Part shown: piece after piece, positions 45,109 through 54,330 of the stretch
Numbering within the stretch: the stretch's first letter is position 1
Layout of the letters: the number at the start of each line of letters is the position of its first letter
From: Pseudomonadota bacterium
Lineage (GTDB): Bacteria > Pseudomonadota > Gammaproteobacteria > Burkholderiales > JAJZQI01
NCBI GenBank assembly: GCA_021851875.1
Contig: JAJZQI010000013.1
Location: 1 to 64,000 of the forward strand
DNA length: 64,000 nt
Reading direction: 5' to 3'
Position numbers and translations under genes: made by a program
The notes under the pieces: generated by a model
The model's input: the letters and a program-made list of their open reading frames with translations, nothing else
Told to the model about the DNA's origin: nothing
The model's database searches: none

Positions 45109-46959
45109 TTATTCCGCTTCGCTGAGGGCGGTGCTGGCCACCGACAGTTTGCGCAGGGTGGCGCGCCGCTTGAAGTAATGCGATTCCATGCGGCCGATGA
45201 TGCCGGCGAGGAAGCGCACGGTTTCGACGATGTGCGGGCCCTTGTTGAGCATGGCGCATTCGGCGCGGATGCTCATGGCGGCGTCGCTGACTTCGGCGCG
45301 CGAGGGGGCGCCTTTTTTCGCCATGCCTTCGAGAATCTGGGTGGCCCAGATGACCGGCACGTGGGCGGCTTCGCACAGCCAGAGAATTTCTTCCTGCACC
45401 TCCGACAGCCGGTCAAATCCCATCTCCACCGCCAGATCCCCGCGCGCCACCATGACGCCGAAGGGCGGGTACTGCATGCTGCTGAAGAGGATGTGGGGCA
45501 GTTGCTGGAAAGCCTGGCGGTTTTCGATTTTCAGTATCATGCCGGTTTCCGCCTGGCCCTGTTGTCGCAGGAATTCGTGCAGTTCTTCGATGTCTTTTGA
45601 GTTGCGCAGAAATGACAGGGCGACCAGATCGATGTGTGGCAGCAGCAGGGACAGGTCACTCTTGTCCTTGTCGGTCAGGGCGGGCAGATGGAACACCGTA
45701 TCGGGAAAATTGATGCCTTTTTCCGCTTTCAGCTTGGAGCCATCCGCTGCGGCATGGGTGATGCGCACCTGCATGGTATCGTTCGTACAGTTCTGAATCA
45801 CGCCGCCGATCTTGCCGTCGTCCAGCCAGACACGCTGACCGGCGGTGACCTGTTCAAATGCGCTGGCAAGGCTGCAGTGGATGTGGGCTGGTTCCACAAC
45901 CGTGCCGTCCGGCGCCAGCGCGGCATTTTCGCCGGCAATGTCCGCGCGCGTGAGCACCAGTGTGTCGCCCGTGTTGAGCACGATGGGCAGGATAATGTCA
46001 GGCACTTCGCCGACATTGCCGCGCAAGATCAGCGTATGACGGCGCCAGAGAGAAACGGGTGTGTGCGGTTCGATATAGGTTGTCCGGCTGGTCTCGGCCA
46101 GCCAGGACTGGCCATGCCGGCTGAGCATGACCAGCTCGATTTCATCGGCCCGTGTGTCGCTCAGCAGCAGGCGGTCGCCTTCCTGCGCATGGGCCAGCAA
46201 TTGCGCGCTTATCGGCAGGGTGAATTGATGTTTGTCCGGCGCCGGTTCGGCTGCATCCAGCGGGGTCAGCCATACCTGGGCGGGAGCGATGACCTGGCCG
46301 AAGACGTTTCTCCGCGGTTTGATTTTCAGTACCCGGCCGCTCGATGCCAGCGAACCGGTGCGCAGTTTCGGTCCGGCCAGGTCGGCCTGCACCAGGCAGG
46401 GACGACCGGTTTCCTGTATGGCCGTTTGCAGATTGCTGATCATGGCCAGCCAGTCGGCCGGGGTGTCGTGGGCGCAATTGATGCGCATGATGTCCATGCC
46501 GCTTTTGAGCAGGTCGCGCAGCAGGTGCGGGTTATTGGCCCCTTCCGGCGGCATGGTGACCATGATGCGCACCTGTCGTTGTTCGGGTTGCACGCCAAGC
46601 AAGCGGTCGGCGTTGCTTTTCAGCAGCTGATGGCCCTCGCCGCGCGTGACCGGCGGCTCGGCTACATCCGGCACTGCCTGGCCGGTCAGGTGCGCCACGG
46701 CGAAAATGACCGTGTTGAGCTTGTCCAGCACATGCGGCTCCAGCACGCCCAGGGATGACAGGCCGAGGGCCGACAGTTCCTGCTGAACGGAACGGATGTC
46801 GTGCTGCCGCAGACTCAGGTAGTGCAGCAGGTTGCGTGCACTGGCCTGCTGCGAGGCGGGCAGGGCTTGCCACAATGACAGGTGCTGTTGTTCCATCAGC
46901 TGCGCTTGCTGGCGCAGCTGCAGCAATTGCTGCATGAGCCGTTTCGGTTTGGCGGACAT
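45109..46959 (-). CDS. pyruvate kinase-like protein, atypical, with N-terminal extension
   Basis: A 616-residue protein. Residues 1-125 form a helical extension without pyruvate kinase similarity. From about 128 a pyruvate kinase barrel follows: VRIMVTMPPEGANNPHLLRDLLKSGMDIMRINCAHD (canonical RLNFSHG is altered), VQADLAGPKLRTG, ILKIENRQAFQQLPHIL, and VMVARGDLAVEMGFDRLSEVQEEILWLC...ATQILEGMAKKGAPSRAEVSDAA. The C-terminal allosteric domain of standard enzymes is missing. The ATG at 46959 is chosen because further upstream codons are unconserved; its ribosome site is weak. It may be a divergent PEP-to-pyruvate enzyme or a regulatory homologue. Confidence 0.8.
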   Translation of the reverse strand: MSAKPKRLMQQLLQLRQQAQLMEQQHLSLWQALPASQQASARNLLHYLSLRQHDIRSVQQELSALGLSSLGVLEPHVLDKLNTVIFAVAHLTGQAVPDVAEPPVTRGEGHQLLKSNADRLLGVQPEQRQVRIMVTMPPEGANNPHLLRDLLKSGMDIMRINCAHDTPADWLAMISNLQTAIQETGRPCLVQADLAGPKLRTGSLASSGRVLKIKPRRNVFGQVIAPAQVWLTPLDAAEPAPDKHQFTLPISAQLLAHAQEGDRLLLSDTRADEIELVMLSRHGQSWLAETSRTTYIEPHTPVSLWRRHTLILRGNVGEVPDIILPIVLNTGDTLVLTRADIAGENAALAPDGTVVEPAHIHCSLASAFEQVTAGQRVWLDDGKIGGVIQNCTNDTMQVRITHAAADGSKLKAEKGINFPDTVFHLPALTDKDKSDLSLLLPHIDLVALSFLRNSKDIEELHEFLRQQGQAETGMILKIENRQAFQQLPHILFSSMQYPPFGVMVARGDLAVEMGFDRLSEVQEEILWLCEAAHVPVIWATQILEGMAKKGAPSRAEVSDAAMSIRAECAMLNKGPHIVETVRFLAGIIGRMESHYFKRRATLRKLSVASTALSEAE

Positions 46960-47108
46960 GGCGCAAAAACAGGTTGTGGGGACTTTGCCACGGTAACGAA
47001 GAATTATGAAACTTTGCTGACATTGGCCGCTCTTTTCTTGACGATGACATGGATGCTTACCAAAATGAGACGCTGCCGCCAAGAAGAGTCAGTCAAAAAG
47101 AGTCTGTT

Positions 47109-49226
47109 ATGCCCAATCTGTTTCCCCGCACCCCCCTATTTCCCCGCACACCTTGGCTGACCGGTGCCGACCCGCAAGCCAAACGCGCCGAGATTCGCCG
47201 CTATTTCCACGCTACGCTGGATCGCTACGAGTCGCTGTTTGCAGTGCTCAGTTGCGACGAGGCGTATTACAAGAAGCCCATTACCTTACGCCATCCGCTG
47301 ATTTTCTATTTCGGCCATACCGCTACGTTCTTCGTCAACAAGCTGGTGCTGGCCGGCTTGCTCAAGTCGCGCATCAACCAGCGGCTGGAATCGATGTTTG
47401 CCATCGGCGTGGACGAGATGAGCTGGGACGATCTGGACGAGAAGAATTACGCCTGGCCGACGGTGGACGAAGTGCGGCAATACCGCCGGATCATGCGGCA
47501 GCAGGTGGATGAGCTGATCCAAACCCTGCCGCTGACTCTGCCGATCGACTGGGACAGCGCCTGGTGGCCCATCCTCATGGGCATCGAACACGAGCGCATC
47601 CATCTGGAAACCTCGTCCGTGCTGATGCGCCAGCATCAATTGCAGTATGTGCAACCGCAGCCGGACTGGGCGCCTTGCCGGGAAGCCGGCGTCGCGCCGG
47701 AAAACAGCCTGCTGCCGGTGACTGGCGGCCATGTGACGCTTGGCAAAACCGACGCCACCTACGGTTGGGACAATGAATACGGTCACCACGAAGCCGCTGT
47801 CAGCGATTTTTCCGCTTCGCGTTATCTGGTGAGCAACGGGGAATTTCTCGCCTTTGTCGAAGCCGGTGGGTATGTTCAACAGCACTATTGGCTGGAAGAG
47901 GGCTGGGGCTGGCGGCAGTTTGCCCGGGCGCAACACCCGACCTTCTGGGTAAATAAAAGCGGCGACTGGCATCTGCGCCTGTTGGCGGAAGAAGTGCCCA
48001 TGCCGTGGGATTGGCCGGTGGAGGTCAATTACCACGAAGCCAAGGCTTTTTGTAACTGGAAGGCCGCGCAGACCGGTCAGCCGGTGCGCCTGCCTACTGA
48101 AGATGAATGGTACCGGCTGTATGATGCGGCCCACATTGCGGAAGTGCCGGCCAATGACAAGGCGGCCGCCAACCTGCAGCTGGACTACTGGGCCTCATCC
48201 TGCCCAGTAAACCGGTTTAAACAGGGCGAATTTTACGATGTGGTCGGCAATGTCTGGCAGTGGACCGAAACCCCCATTTACCCATTCGAAGGCTTCAAGG
48301 TGCATCCGCTGTATGACGATTTCACCACGCCCACCTTCGACGACCGGCATAATCTGATTAAGGGCGGCTCGTGGATCGCCTGCGGCAACGAAGCCGTCAA
48401 AGCCTCGCGCTACGCCTTCCGCCGCCACTTTTTTCAGCATGCCGGTTTTCGCTACGTGGTGTCGGATGCACCGGCCAGCCAGCCGACCTCACGCTATGAA
48501 ACCGACAGGATGTCTTCGGAATACGCCGAATTCCACTATGGTCAACAATATTACGGCGTGGCCAATTTTCCGCGGACGCTGGCGCAGATGGCTATTGTCG
48601 CCATGGGCAGCAAACCCGCCCGCCGTGCGCTCGACCTCGGCTGCGCCGCCGGCCGCGCCACGTTCGAATTGGCCCGTTATTTCGAGCACGTGACCGGTAT
48701 CGATTTTTCCGCCCGTTTTGTCGGCCTGGGCACGCAGATGAAAGAGCGGGGCGTACTGCGCTACACCCTCACCGACGAAGGCGAACTGGTGTCCTACCAT
48801 GAAGCCCGCCTGACCGAACTGGGGCTGGATGACGTGCAAGACAAGGTGGAATTCTGGCAAGGCGATGCCTGCAACCTGAAGCTCCATTTCAGCGGCTACG
48901 ACCTGATTCTGGCCGCCAACCTGATCGACCGGCTCTACAGCCCGCGCAAATTTCTCGGCAACATATACGAACGCATCAACCCGGGCGGCTTGCTGATGAT
49001 TACCTCGCCCTATACCTGGCTGGAGGAGCACACACCGAAAGAGGAATGGCTGGGCGGTTTCAAGCGCGATGGCGAGAATGTCACGACGCTGGACGGTCTG
49101 AAGGAGGTGCTGGGGTCGCATTTCCGCCTGGTGGGCGAGCCGGTGAAGGTGCCGTTTGTGATTCGGGAGACGCAGCACAAGTTTCAGCATACCTTGTCGG
49201 AGGTGACGGTGTGGGAGCGGAGGTAG
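47109..49226 (+). CDS. ovoA: OvoA: 5-histidylcysteine sulfoxide synthase / 4-mercaptohistidine N-methyltransferase
   Basis: A 705-residue fusion for ovothiol synthesis. The N-terminal DinB-like part has HPLIFYFGHTATFFVNKL and the iron motif MGIEHERIHLETSS (HxxxHxE). The FGE-sulfatase-like central domain has PVRLPTEDEWYRLYDAAH, VVGNVWQWTETP and KGGSWIACGNEAVKASRYAFRRHFFQHAGFRYV. From about residue 460 a SAM methyltransferase follows (RRALDLGCAAGRATFELARYFEHVTGIDFS). Together they oxidatively couple cysteine to histidine and methylate the product. The ATG at 47109 fits known OvoA N-termini; an ATG at 47049 is possible. It diverges from the pyruvate kinase-like gene. Confidence 0.92.
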   Translation: MPNLFPRTPLFPRTPWLTGADPQAKRAEIRRYFHATLDRYESLFAVLSCDEAYYKKPITLRHPLIFYFGHTATFFVNKLVLAGLLKSRINQRLESMFAIGVDEMSWDDLDEKNYAWPTVDEVRQYRRIMRQQVDELIQTLPLTLPIDWDSAWWPILMGIEHERIHLETSSVLMRQHQLQYVQPQPDWAPCREAGVAPENSLLPVTGGHVTLGKTDATYGWDNEYGHHEAAVSDFSASRYLVSNGEFLAFVEAGGYVQQHYWLEEGWGWRQFARAQHPTFWVNKSGDWHLRLLAEEVPMPWDWPVEVNYHEAKAFCNWKAAQTGQPVRLPTEDEWYRLYDAAHIAEVPANDKAAANLQLDYWASSCPVNRFKQGEFYDVVGNVWQWTETPIYPFEGFKVHPLYDDFTTPTFDDRHNLIKGGSWIACGNEAVKASRYAFRRHFFQHAGFRYVVSDAPASQPTSRYETDRMSSEYAEFHYGQQYYGVANFPRTLAQMAIVAMGSKPARRALDLGCAAGRATFELARYFEHVTGIDFSARFVGLGTQMKERGVLRYTLTDEGELVSYHEARLTELGLDDVQDKVEFWQGDACNLKLHFSGYDLILAANLIDRLYSPRKFLGNIYERINPGGLLMITSPYTWLEEHTPKEEWLGGFKRDGENVTTLDGLKEVLGSHFRLVGEPVKVPFVIRETQHKFQHTLSEVTVWERR

Positions 49227-49253
49227 TTGCGGCTGGTGGATAGTTTGATGTGA

Positions 49254-49330
49254 GTAGGCCGGGAGGCGCCCGGCCTACTGCCTGAACACAACAGCCACCC
49301 GGCGGGTTACGCTACGCTAATCCGCCCTAC
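49254..49330. repeat. hairpin and REP-like palindrome between ovoA and recQ
   Basis: GTAGGCCGGG (49254-49263) pairs with CCCGGCCTAC (49269-49278) around AGGCG. About 20 bases on, GGCGGGTTACGCTACGCTAA (49301-49320) with TCCGCCCTAC is a GGCGG..CCGCC palindrome of a kind widespread in proteobacterial intergenic DNA. Both lie in the convergent ovoA/recQ gap and may stop transcription; no T tract. Confidence 0.65.
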
Positions 49331-49357
49331 ACATGCTACCCCAATCAACACGAGGGC

Positions 49358-51193
49358 TTATCGGTTCAACACCTCTTCCACCACCCTTAAAAACTCATCC
49401 CCATACCGCACCAGCTTCGCCTGTCCCACGCCGGTAATCTCCCCCAGCTGATCCAGCGTCTGCGGCCGGCGGTTGAGGATTTCCAGCAGGGTGCTGTCGT
49501 GGAAGATGACATAAGGCGGCACGCCCTGTTCCTTGGCCAGCTCCAGCCGTTTGGCCTTGAGGGCCTGCCACAGGGGGTCGTCGTTGGCGCCGGCAAAGGC
49601 TTCACGGGCGCGACTGGCGCGTTCGGCGCCGCTGCTTTTACGCCGGGCGGGAATGGCGTCCTGTCTTAACCACACAGGCTGCTCGCCTTTTAACACCGGC
49701 CGGGCGGCTTCGGCCAAACGCAGGCCGCCAAAGCCCTCCATGTCGACTTCCAGCAGACCGGCGGCCACCAGCTGGCGATAGACGCTGCTCCACTGTGCCG
49801 GGGTGAGCGATTTGCCGATACCGAAGGTGCTGAGGTTATGGTGGGCGAAGCGCTCCACCTGTGAGGTGGTTTTGCCCAGCAACACGTCGACCAGATGGCC
49901 GACACCGAAACGCTGGCCGGTACGGTACACGCAGGACAGGGCCATTTGCGCCGGCACGGTGGCATCCCAGGTATCCACCGGCGACAGGCAGTTGTCGCAC
50001 TGACCGCAACCGCCCGGGTGTTCCTCACCGAAATAGCGCAGAATGGTCTGGTGGCGGCACTGGGTGGATTCGCAGAAACCCAATAGAGCGTCGAGTTTCT
50101 GCCGCTCGACACGCTTGCGCTCTTCCGGCGCTTCGCTGCTGTCGAGCATCTGCCGCATGGATACCACGTCGCCCAGGCCGTACACCATCCAGGCGTTGGC
50201 AGCCAGGCCGTCGCGCCCGGCGCGGCCGGTTTCCTGGTAATAGCCTTCCATGCTTTTAGGCAGATCAAGATGGGCGACAAAACGCACATTGGGCTTGTCG
50301 ATACCCATGCCGAACGCCACCGTCGCCACCATGATGACGCCTTCGTCACGCAGGAATCGGCGCTGATTGGCTTGGCGGGTTTCCGCGTCCAGTCCGGCAT
50401 GGTAGGGCAAGGCATCCCAACCGCGCTCCTTCAACCAGGCGGCGGTTTCTTCCACCTTGCGGCGCGACAGGCAATAGACGATGCCGGCATCGTTGGGGTG
50501 ATGGGTTTCCAGAAATTGCTGCAACTGCTCGCGCGCCTTGTCTTTCAGCGCCACGGTGTAGCGGATGTTGGGCCGGTCAAAGCTCGATACAAAAGCACGC
50601 GCATCCTGCAGACCGAGACGCTCGACGATTTCCTGCCGGGTGGGCGCATCGGCCGTGGCGGTCAACGCCACTCGCGGCACAGCAGGAAAGCGCTCGTGCA
50701 GCACCGTCAGTTGGCGGTATTCCGGGCGGAAATCGTGCCCCCACTGGGATACGCAGTGCGCTTCGTCGATGGCGAACAATGCCAGCCCGCCCTCTGCCTG
50801 AATCTGTTCCAGCGTGTTGAGAAAAGCGCCGGTGAGCAGGCGTTCCGGCGCCACATAGAGGATTTTCAGCTCGTTCCGCATCAGCTTGCGATAAATGTCG
50901 CGGGCCGCTTCGGCGTCCAGACTGGAATTGAGGTAGGCCGCGGCGACGTCCAGCTGCTGCAAAGCCTCCACCTGATCCTGCATCAGCGCGATCAGCGGCG
51001 AAACCACCACCGCCAAGCCAGAGCGCAGCAAGGCGGGAATCTGGTAGCACAAGGATTTGCCGCCGCCGGTGGGCATCAGCACCAGAGCATCGCTGCCGCC
51101 GGCGAGGTGCTCGACAATGGCCTGCTGCTGGCCGCGAAAGGCGCTGTAGCCGAACACGTCGTGCAGGATGTGCTGTGCAGATGGAGCAGCCAT
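49358..51193 (-). CDS. recQ: ATP-dependent DNA helicase RecQ
   Basis: A 611-residue RecQ helicase. Motif 0 [17 protein letters not shown], Walker [17 protein letters not shown] (about 42-57), DEAH box [20 protein letters not shown], and [11 protein letters not shown] are present. The zinc-binding module has cysteines in [32 protein letters not shown] winged-helix domain and a C-terminal HRDC domain ([35 protein letters not shown]) complete it. The ATG at 51193 is preferred over an upstream TTG. It restarts or resets forks and works in the RecF pathway. Confidence 0.96.
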   Translation of the reverse strand: MAAPSAQHILHDVFGYSAFRGQQQAIVEHLAGGSDALVLMPTGGGKSLCYQIPALLRSGLAVVVSPLIALMQDQVEALQQLDVAAAYLNSSLDAEAARDIYRKLMRNELKILYVAPERLLTGAFLNTLEQIQAEGGLALFAIDEAHCVSQWGHDFRPEYRQLTVLHERFPAVPRVALTATADAPTRQEIVERLGLQDARAFVSSFDRPNIRYTVALKDKAREQLQQFLETHHPNDAGIVYCLSRRKVEETAAWLKERGWDALPYHAGLDAETRQANQRRFLRDEGVIMVATVAFGMGIDKPNVRFVAHLDLPKSMEGYYQETGRAGRDGLAANAWMVYGLGDVVSMRQMLDSSEAPEERKRVERQKLDALLGFCESTQCRHQTILRYFGEEHPGGCGQCDNCLSPVDTWDATVPAQMALSCVYRTGQRFGVGHLVDVLLGKTTSQVERFAHHNLSTFGIGKSLTPAQWSSVYRQLVAAGLLEVDMEGFGGLRLAEAARPVLKGEQPVWLRQDAIPARRKSSGAERASRAREAFAGANDDPLWQALKAKRLELAKEQGVPPYVIFHDSTLLEILNRRPQTLDQLGEITGVGQAKLVRYGDEFLRVVEEVLNR

Positions 51194-51244
51194 TGCCAAA
51201 TCCGGAAAGATAAAACCGCTATTTTACCTGCTTGTGCTGCGGTT

Positions 51245-51273
51245 TTCTTAGCGCTAAGCGCACATGGTATGAT
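51245..51273 (+). promoter_or_regulatory. possible promoter of the polysaccharide locus, with a palindrome
   Basis: TATGAT (51268-51273) is a good -10; TTCTTA (51245-51250) lies 17 bases upstream but is a poor -35. The spacer overlaps the perfect 12-base palindrome CTTAGCGCTAAG (51248-51259), a possible operator. Confidence 0.35.
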
Positions 51274-51303
51274 TGCGCATTATTTTTCAGTATTTACATA
51301 AAC

Positions 51304-51351
51304 ATGATTTTAGCGACGGGTGGCGCCAGCTTTATCGGCTCAAACTTTAGT
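51304..51351 (+). pseudogene. remnant of a second rfbB 5' end
   Basis: The first 16 codons of a diverged rfbB copy: MILATGGASFIGSNF against [15 protein letters not shown] of the intact gene 125 bases downstream. Many third positions differ while the protein is nearly unchanged, so this is not a recent tandem duplication. After that the frame runs into unrelated sequence. It looks like the stump of an older or foreign rfbB left after replacement. Confidence 0.6.
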
Positions 51352-51428
51352 TCAGGCGTAACGTCTGCTGCGCAGACATTAGCCTGCTCTGAAATTCCGC
51401 AACGCTGTCTTTGTTTTAAGGATATCTC

Positions 51429-52502
51429 ATGATCCTCGTGACCGGGGGAGCCGGCTTTATCGGCTCGAATTTTGTCCTCGACTGGCTGGAAGAGAACGAC
51501 GAGCCGGTCATCAACCTCGACAAACTCACCTACGCCGGCAACCTGGAAAACCTGGCCAGCGTACAAAATGATCCACGGCATATTTTCGTGCAGGGCGACA
51601 TCAACGACCGCGCCCTGGTCGAATCCCTGCTGGCGCAGCACAAGCCCCGCGCGATTGTGCACTTTGCCGCAGAAAGCCATGTCGATCGCTCGATCCACGG
51701 GCCGGAAGACTTTGTCATTACCAACGTCAACGGCACTTTCCATTTATTAGAAGCGGCCCGTGCTTACTGGTCTGCCCTGCCGGAAGCGGAAAAAACCGCT
51801 TTCCGCTTCCTGCACGTCTCTACCGACGAAGTGTACGGCTCGCTCGGCCCGAATGATCCGGCCTTTACCGAAACCACGCCATACGCGCCCAACAGCCCCT
51901 ATTCGGCCTCCAAGGCGGCATCCGACCATCTGGTGCGGGCTTATCACCATACTTATGGTTTTCCGACCCTGACCACCAACTGCTCGAACAACTACGGGCC
52001 GTACCAGTTCCCGGAAAAACTCATTCCGCTGATGATCCACAACGCGCTGACCGGCAAAGCCCTGCCGATTTACGGCGACGGCATGAACGTGCGCGACTGG
52101 TTGTATGTGAGCGACCACTGCTCCGGTATCCGCCAAGTGCTGGACAAAGGCAAACTTGGCGAGACCTACAACATCGGCGGCTGGAACGAAAAACCCAATC
52201 TGGAAATCGTCCATACCCTGTGCGACCTGCTGAACGAGTTGCAACCGCGCGCCGACAAACAAAGCTACCGCACGCAGATCACCTACGTCACCGACCGCCC
52301 CGGTCACGACCGCCGCTATGCCATCGACGCGCGCAAGATCGAGCGCGAACTGGGCTGGCGTCCGGCTGAAACGTTTGAGACCGGCATTCGCAAAACCGTA
52401 CAGTGGTATTTGCAGCATGGCGAATGGGTCGAACACATCGTCAATGGCAGCTACCTGCATTGGGTGGAGAAGCAGTACGGGACAGTTGGAAATGGGAAGT
52501 AG
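51429..52502 (+). CDS. rfbB: dTDP-glucose 4,6-dehydratase
   Basis: A 357-residue extended SDR (RmlB/RffG) making dTDP-4-keto-6-deoxyglucose. The NAD loop [17 protein letters not shown] (4-20), [20 protein letters not shown], the catalytic [14 protein letters not shown] and [22 protein letters not shown] (YxxxK), and [20 protein letters not shown] are complete. The last residues (GTVGNGK) and TAG stop are encoded by a degenerate heptamer tract at the edge of an inserted four-helix-bundle gene. The product feeds RmlC, the VioA-like transaminase, or both. Confidence 0.96.
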   Translation: MILVTGGAGFIGSNFVLDWLEENDEPVINLDKLTYAGNLENLASVQNDPRHIFVQGDINDRALVESLLAQHKPRAIVHFAAESHVDRSIHGPEDFVITNVNGTFHLLEAARAYWSALPEAEKTAFRFLHVSTDEVYGSLGPNDPAFTETTPYAPNSPYSASKAASDHLVRAYHHTYGFPTLTTNCSNNYGPYQFPEKLIPLMIHNALTGKALPIYGDGMNVRDWLYVSDHCSGIRQVLDKGKLGETYNIGGWNEKPNLEIVHTLCDLLNELQPRADKQSYRTQITYVTDRPGHDRRYAIDARKIERELGWRPAETFETGIRKTVQWYLQHGEWVEHIVNGSYLHWVEKQYGTVGNGK

Positions 52503-52890
52503 GAAGTGGGGAAACCCCATGAGCAACTCGACGCCTGGAAGCAGTCAATGACCTTGGTAAAGGTCGTTTACGAGCTGACTCAAAACTTTCCCATGGAAGA
52601 AAAATTTGGCCTTGCCCAACAAATGCGTCGGGCCGCCGTTTCGATTCCCAGCAATATTGCCGAAGGCGCTGCCCGTAGTTCAGCCAAGGAATATGCTTAT
52701 TTCCTTAATGTCGCCCGCGGCTCTCTAGCTGAGCTGGACACCCAATTACAGATTGCCGTCATGCTAGAATTTGCCACCTTGTCGAATGATGCTTTTGCTT
52801 TAAGCGATCAGGTTGGCAAACTGCTCACCGGCCTATACAAAAAGTGGAACACTCAATGACACCCCACCCGACTACCCACTCCCCATTGCC
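52488..52890. mobile_element. putative insertion: four-helix-bundle gene with inverted degenerate heptamer flanks
   Basis: The left flank (52488-52511, GGAAATGGGAAGTAGGAAGT...) and the reverse complement of the right flank (52867-52890, GGCAATGGGGAGTGGGTAGT...) align with about 18 of 22 positions identical. They bracket one gene for a four-helix-bundle protein. The unit (about 400 bp) sits between rfbB and rfbA, which are normally adjacent. Its left flank supplies the rfbB stop and its right flank is now the first codons of rfbA. The heptamer flavour matches the (TGGGAAG)n array at 24.9 kb. Confidence 0.5.
52506..52859 (+). CDS. four-helix-bundle protein (23S rRNA intervening-sequence / TIGR02436 family)
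   Basis: A 117-residue all-helical protein of the S23/IVS family: [54 protein letters not shown], then [26 protein letters not shown]. Relatives are encoded in intervening sequences of 23S rRNA in Leptospira and Coxiella and, in many genomes, at unrelated loci; the avd protein of diversity-generating retroelements shares the fold. Biochemical role is unsettled. The start is a GTG in a heptamer tract; no in-frame ATG fits. Its TGA overlaps the rfbA ATG (ATGA), so rfbA translation is now coupled to it. Confidence 0.85.
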   Translation: MGKPHEQLDAWKQSMTLVKVVYELTQNFPMEEKFGLAQQMRRAAVSIPSNIAEGAARSSAKEYAYFLNVARGSLAELDTQLQIAVMLEFATLSNDAFALSDQVGKLLTGLYKKWNTQ

Positions 52891-53782
52891 GACTACCCAG
52901 CCAACCCGGAAAGGCATTATCCTTGCAGGCGGCTCCGGCACTCGCCTGTACCCTATTACCCAGGCCGTGTCCAAGCAGCTGCTGCCGATCTACGACAAAC
53001 CGATGATCTATTACCCGCTGTCGACCCTGATGCTGGCCGGCATTCGCGATATTCTGATCATCAGCACACCGCAGGACACGCCGCGTTTCACCCAGCTGCT
53101 GGGCGACGGCAGCCAGTGGGGGCTGAACCTGCAGTATGCCGTGCAGCCCTCGCCCGACGGGCTGGCGCAGGCTTTCATCATCGGCGAAGAGTTTGTCGGC
53201 AACGACACGTCCGCTTTAGTACTCGGCGACAACATTTTCTTCGGCCATGATCTCGCTACCATGCTCACGCGTGCCGCCGGCAAGGACAGCGGCGCCACCG
53301 TCTTCGCCTACCCGGTGCACGATCCGGAACGCTACGGCGTGGTGGAATTCAACGACCAGGGTCAGGCGATCAGCCTGGAAGAGAAGCCGGCCCAGCCGAA
53401 GTCGCGCTATGCCGTCACCGGGCTGTATTTCTACGACAAGCAGGTGGTGGATATCGCCAAGAACATCAAGCCGTCCAAACGCGGCGAGCTGGAAATCACC
53501 GATGTGAACGCCCACTATCTCGCCAAAGGCGAATTGACGGTGGAAAACCTCGGCCGCGGCATGGCCTGGCTGGATACCGGCACACACGAATCGCTACTGG
53601 AAGCATCCGCCTACATCGAGACCATCGAAAAGCGCCAGGGCCTGAAAGTCGCCTGCCCGGAAGAAATCGCTTTCCGCCAGGGCTATATCAGCGCCGAACA
53701 TGTGGTCAAACTGGCTGAGCCGCTGAAAAAGAATGCCTACGGCCAATACCTGCTGGCCATGCTGGAAGAGAAGATTTTCTGA
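52856..53782 (+). CDS. rfbA: glucose-1-phosphate thymidylyltransferase
   Basis: A 308-residue RmlA/RffH enzyme making dTDP-glucose from glucose-1-phosphate and dTTP. The nucleotide loop [45 protein letters not shown] begins at residue 19, not 2. The normal initiator Met is replaced by Arg18, and a 17-residue Pro/Thr-rich leader ([17 protein letters not shown]) encoded by a repeat tract precedes it. The ATG at 52856 overlaps the stop of the four-helix-bundle gene and has no clear ribosome site of its own. The catalytic core is otherwise intact ([30 protein letters not shown]). Confidence 0.93.
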   Translation: MTPHPTTHSPLPTTQPTRKGIILAGGSGTRLYPITQAVSKQLLPIYDKPMIYYPLSTLMLAGIRDILIISTPQDTPRFTQLLGDGSQWGLNLQYAVQPSPDGLAQAFIIGEEFVGNDTSALVLGDNIFFGHDLATMLTRAAGKDSGATVFAYPVHDPERYGVVEFNDQGQAISLEEKPAQPKSRYAVTGLYFYDKQVVDIAKNIKPSKRGELEITDVNAHYLAKGELTVENLGRGMAWLDTGTHESLLEASAYIETIEKRQGLKVACPEEIAFRQGYISAEHVVKLAEPLKKNAYGQYLLAMLEEKIF

Positions 53783-54327
53783 TGCAGGCCACCCGCACCG
53801 CCATTCCCGACGTGATCGTTCTGGAGCCGAAAGTGTTCGGCGATGAGCGCGGTTTTTTTTTCGAAAGCTACAACGAAAAGAAATTCGCCGAAGCAATCGG
53901 CTACGCGCCGCAATTCGTGCAGGATAACCACTCCCGCTCCGCCAGGGGCGTGCTGCGCGGCCTGCACTATCAAATTCAGCAGCCGCAGGGCAAACTGGTG
54001 CGGGTAACTTCAGGCGAAGTGTTTGATGTCGTGGTCGATATCCGCAAAAACTCGCCCACCTTCGGCCAGTGGGTCGGCGTGTACCTGTCGGGCGACAACA
54101 AGAAACAGCTGTGGATTCCGCCGGGCTTCGCCCACGGCTTCGTGGTGCTGTCCGAGTTTGCCGAATTTCTCTACAAGACCACCGACTTTTACGCCCCGGA
54201 ACACGAGCGCTGCATCATCTGGAACGACCCGCAAATCGGTATCGAGTGGCCCCTGACGGACGCCCCCCTCTTGTCGGGCAAGGACCAGCAGGGCAAACTG
54301 CTGGCTGACGCCGAACTGTTCGAGTAA
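53782..54327 (+). CDS. rfbC: dTDP-4-dehydrorhamnose 3,5-epimerase
   Basis: A 181-residue cupin epimerase (RmlC). Motifs: VIVLEPKVFGDERGFFFESYNEKKFAEAIG, FVQDNHSRSARGVLRGLHYQIQQPQGKLVRV with the catalytic His, VVVDIRKNSPTFGQWVGVYLS, and the second catalytic region KQLWIPPGFAHGFVVLSEFAEFLYKTTDFY. Its start overlaps the rfbA stop. The reductase RmlD that would finish dTDP-L-rhamnose is not in this window. Confidence 0.95.
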   Translation: MQATRTAIPDVIVLEPKVFGDERGFFFESYNEKKFAEAIGYAPQFVQDNHSRSARGVLRGLHYQIQQPQGKLVRVTSGEVFDVVVDIRKNSPTFGQWVGVYLSGDNKKQLWIPPGFAHGFVVLSEFAEFLYKTTDFYAPEHERCIIWNDPQIGIEWPLTDAPLLSGKDQQGKLLADAELFE

Positions 54328-54330
54328 GCC

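Noticed and set aside
52506-52859. 23S rRNA intervening sequence
   Set aside because: The protein belongs to that family, but there is no rRNA around it; it lies between rfbB and rfbA.
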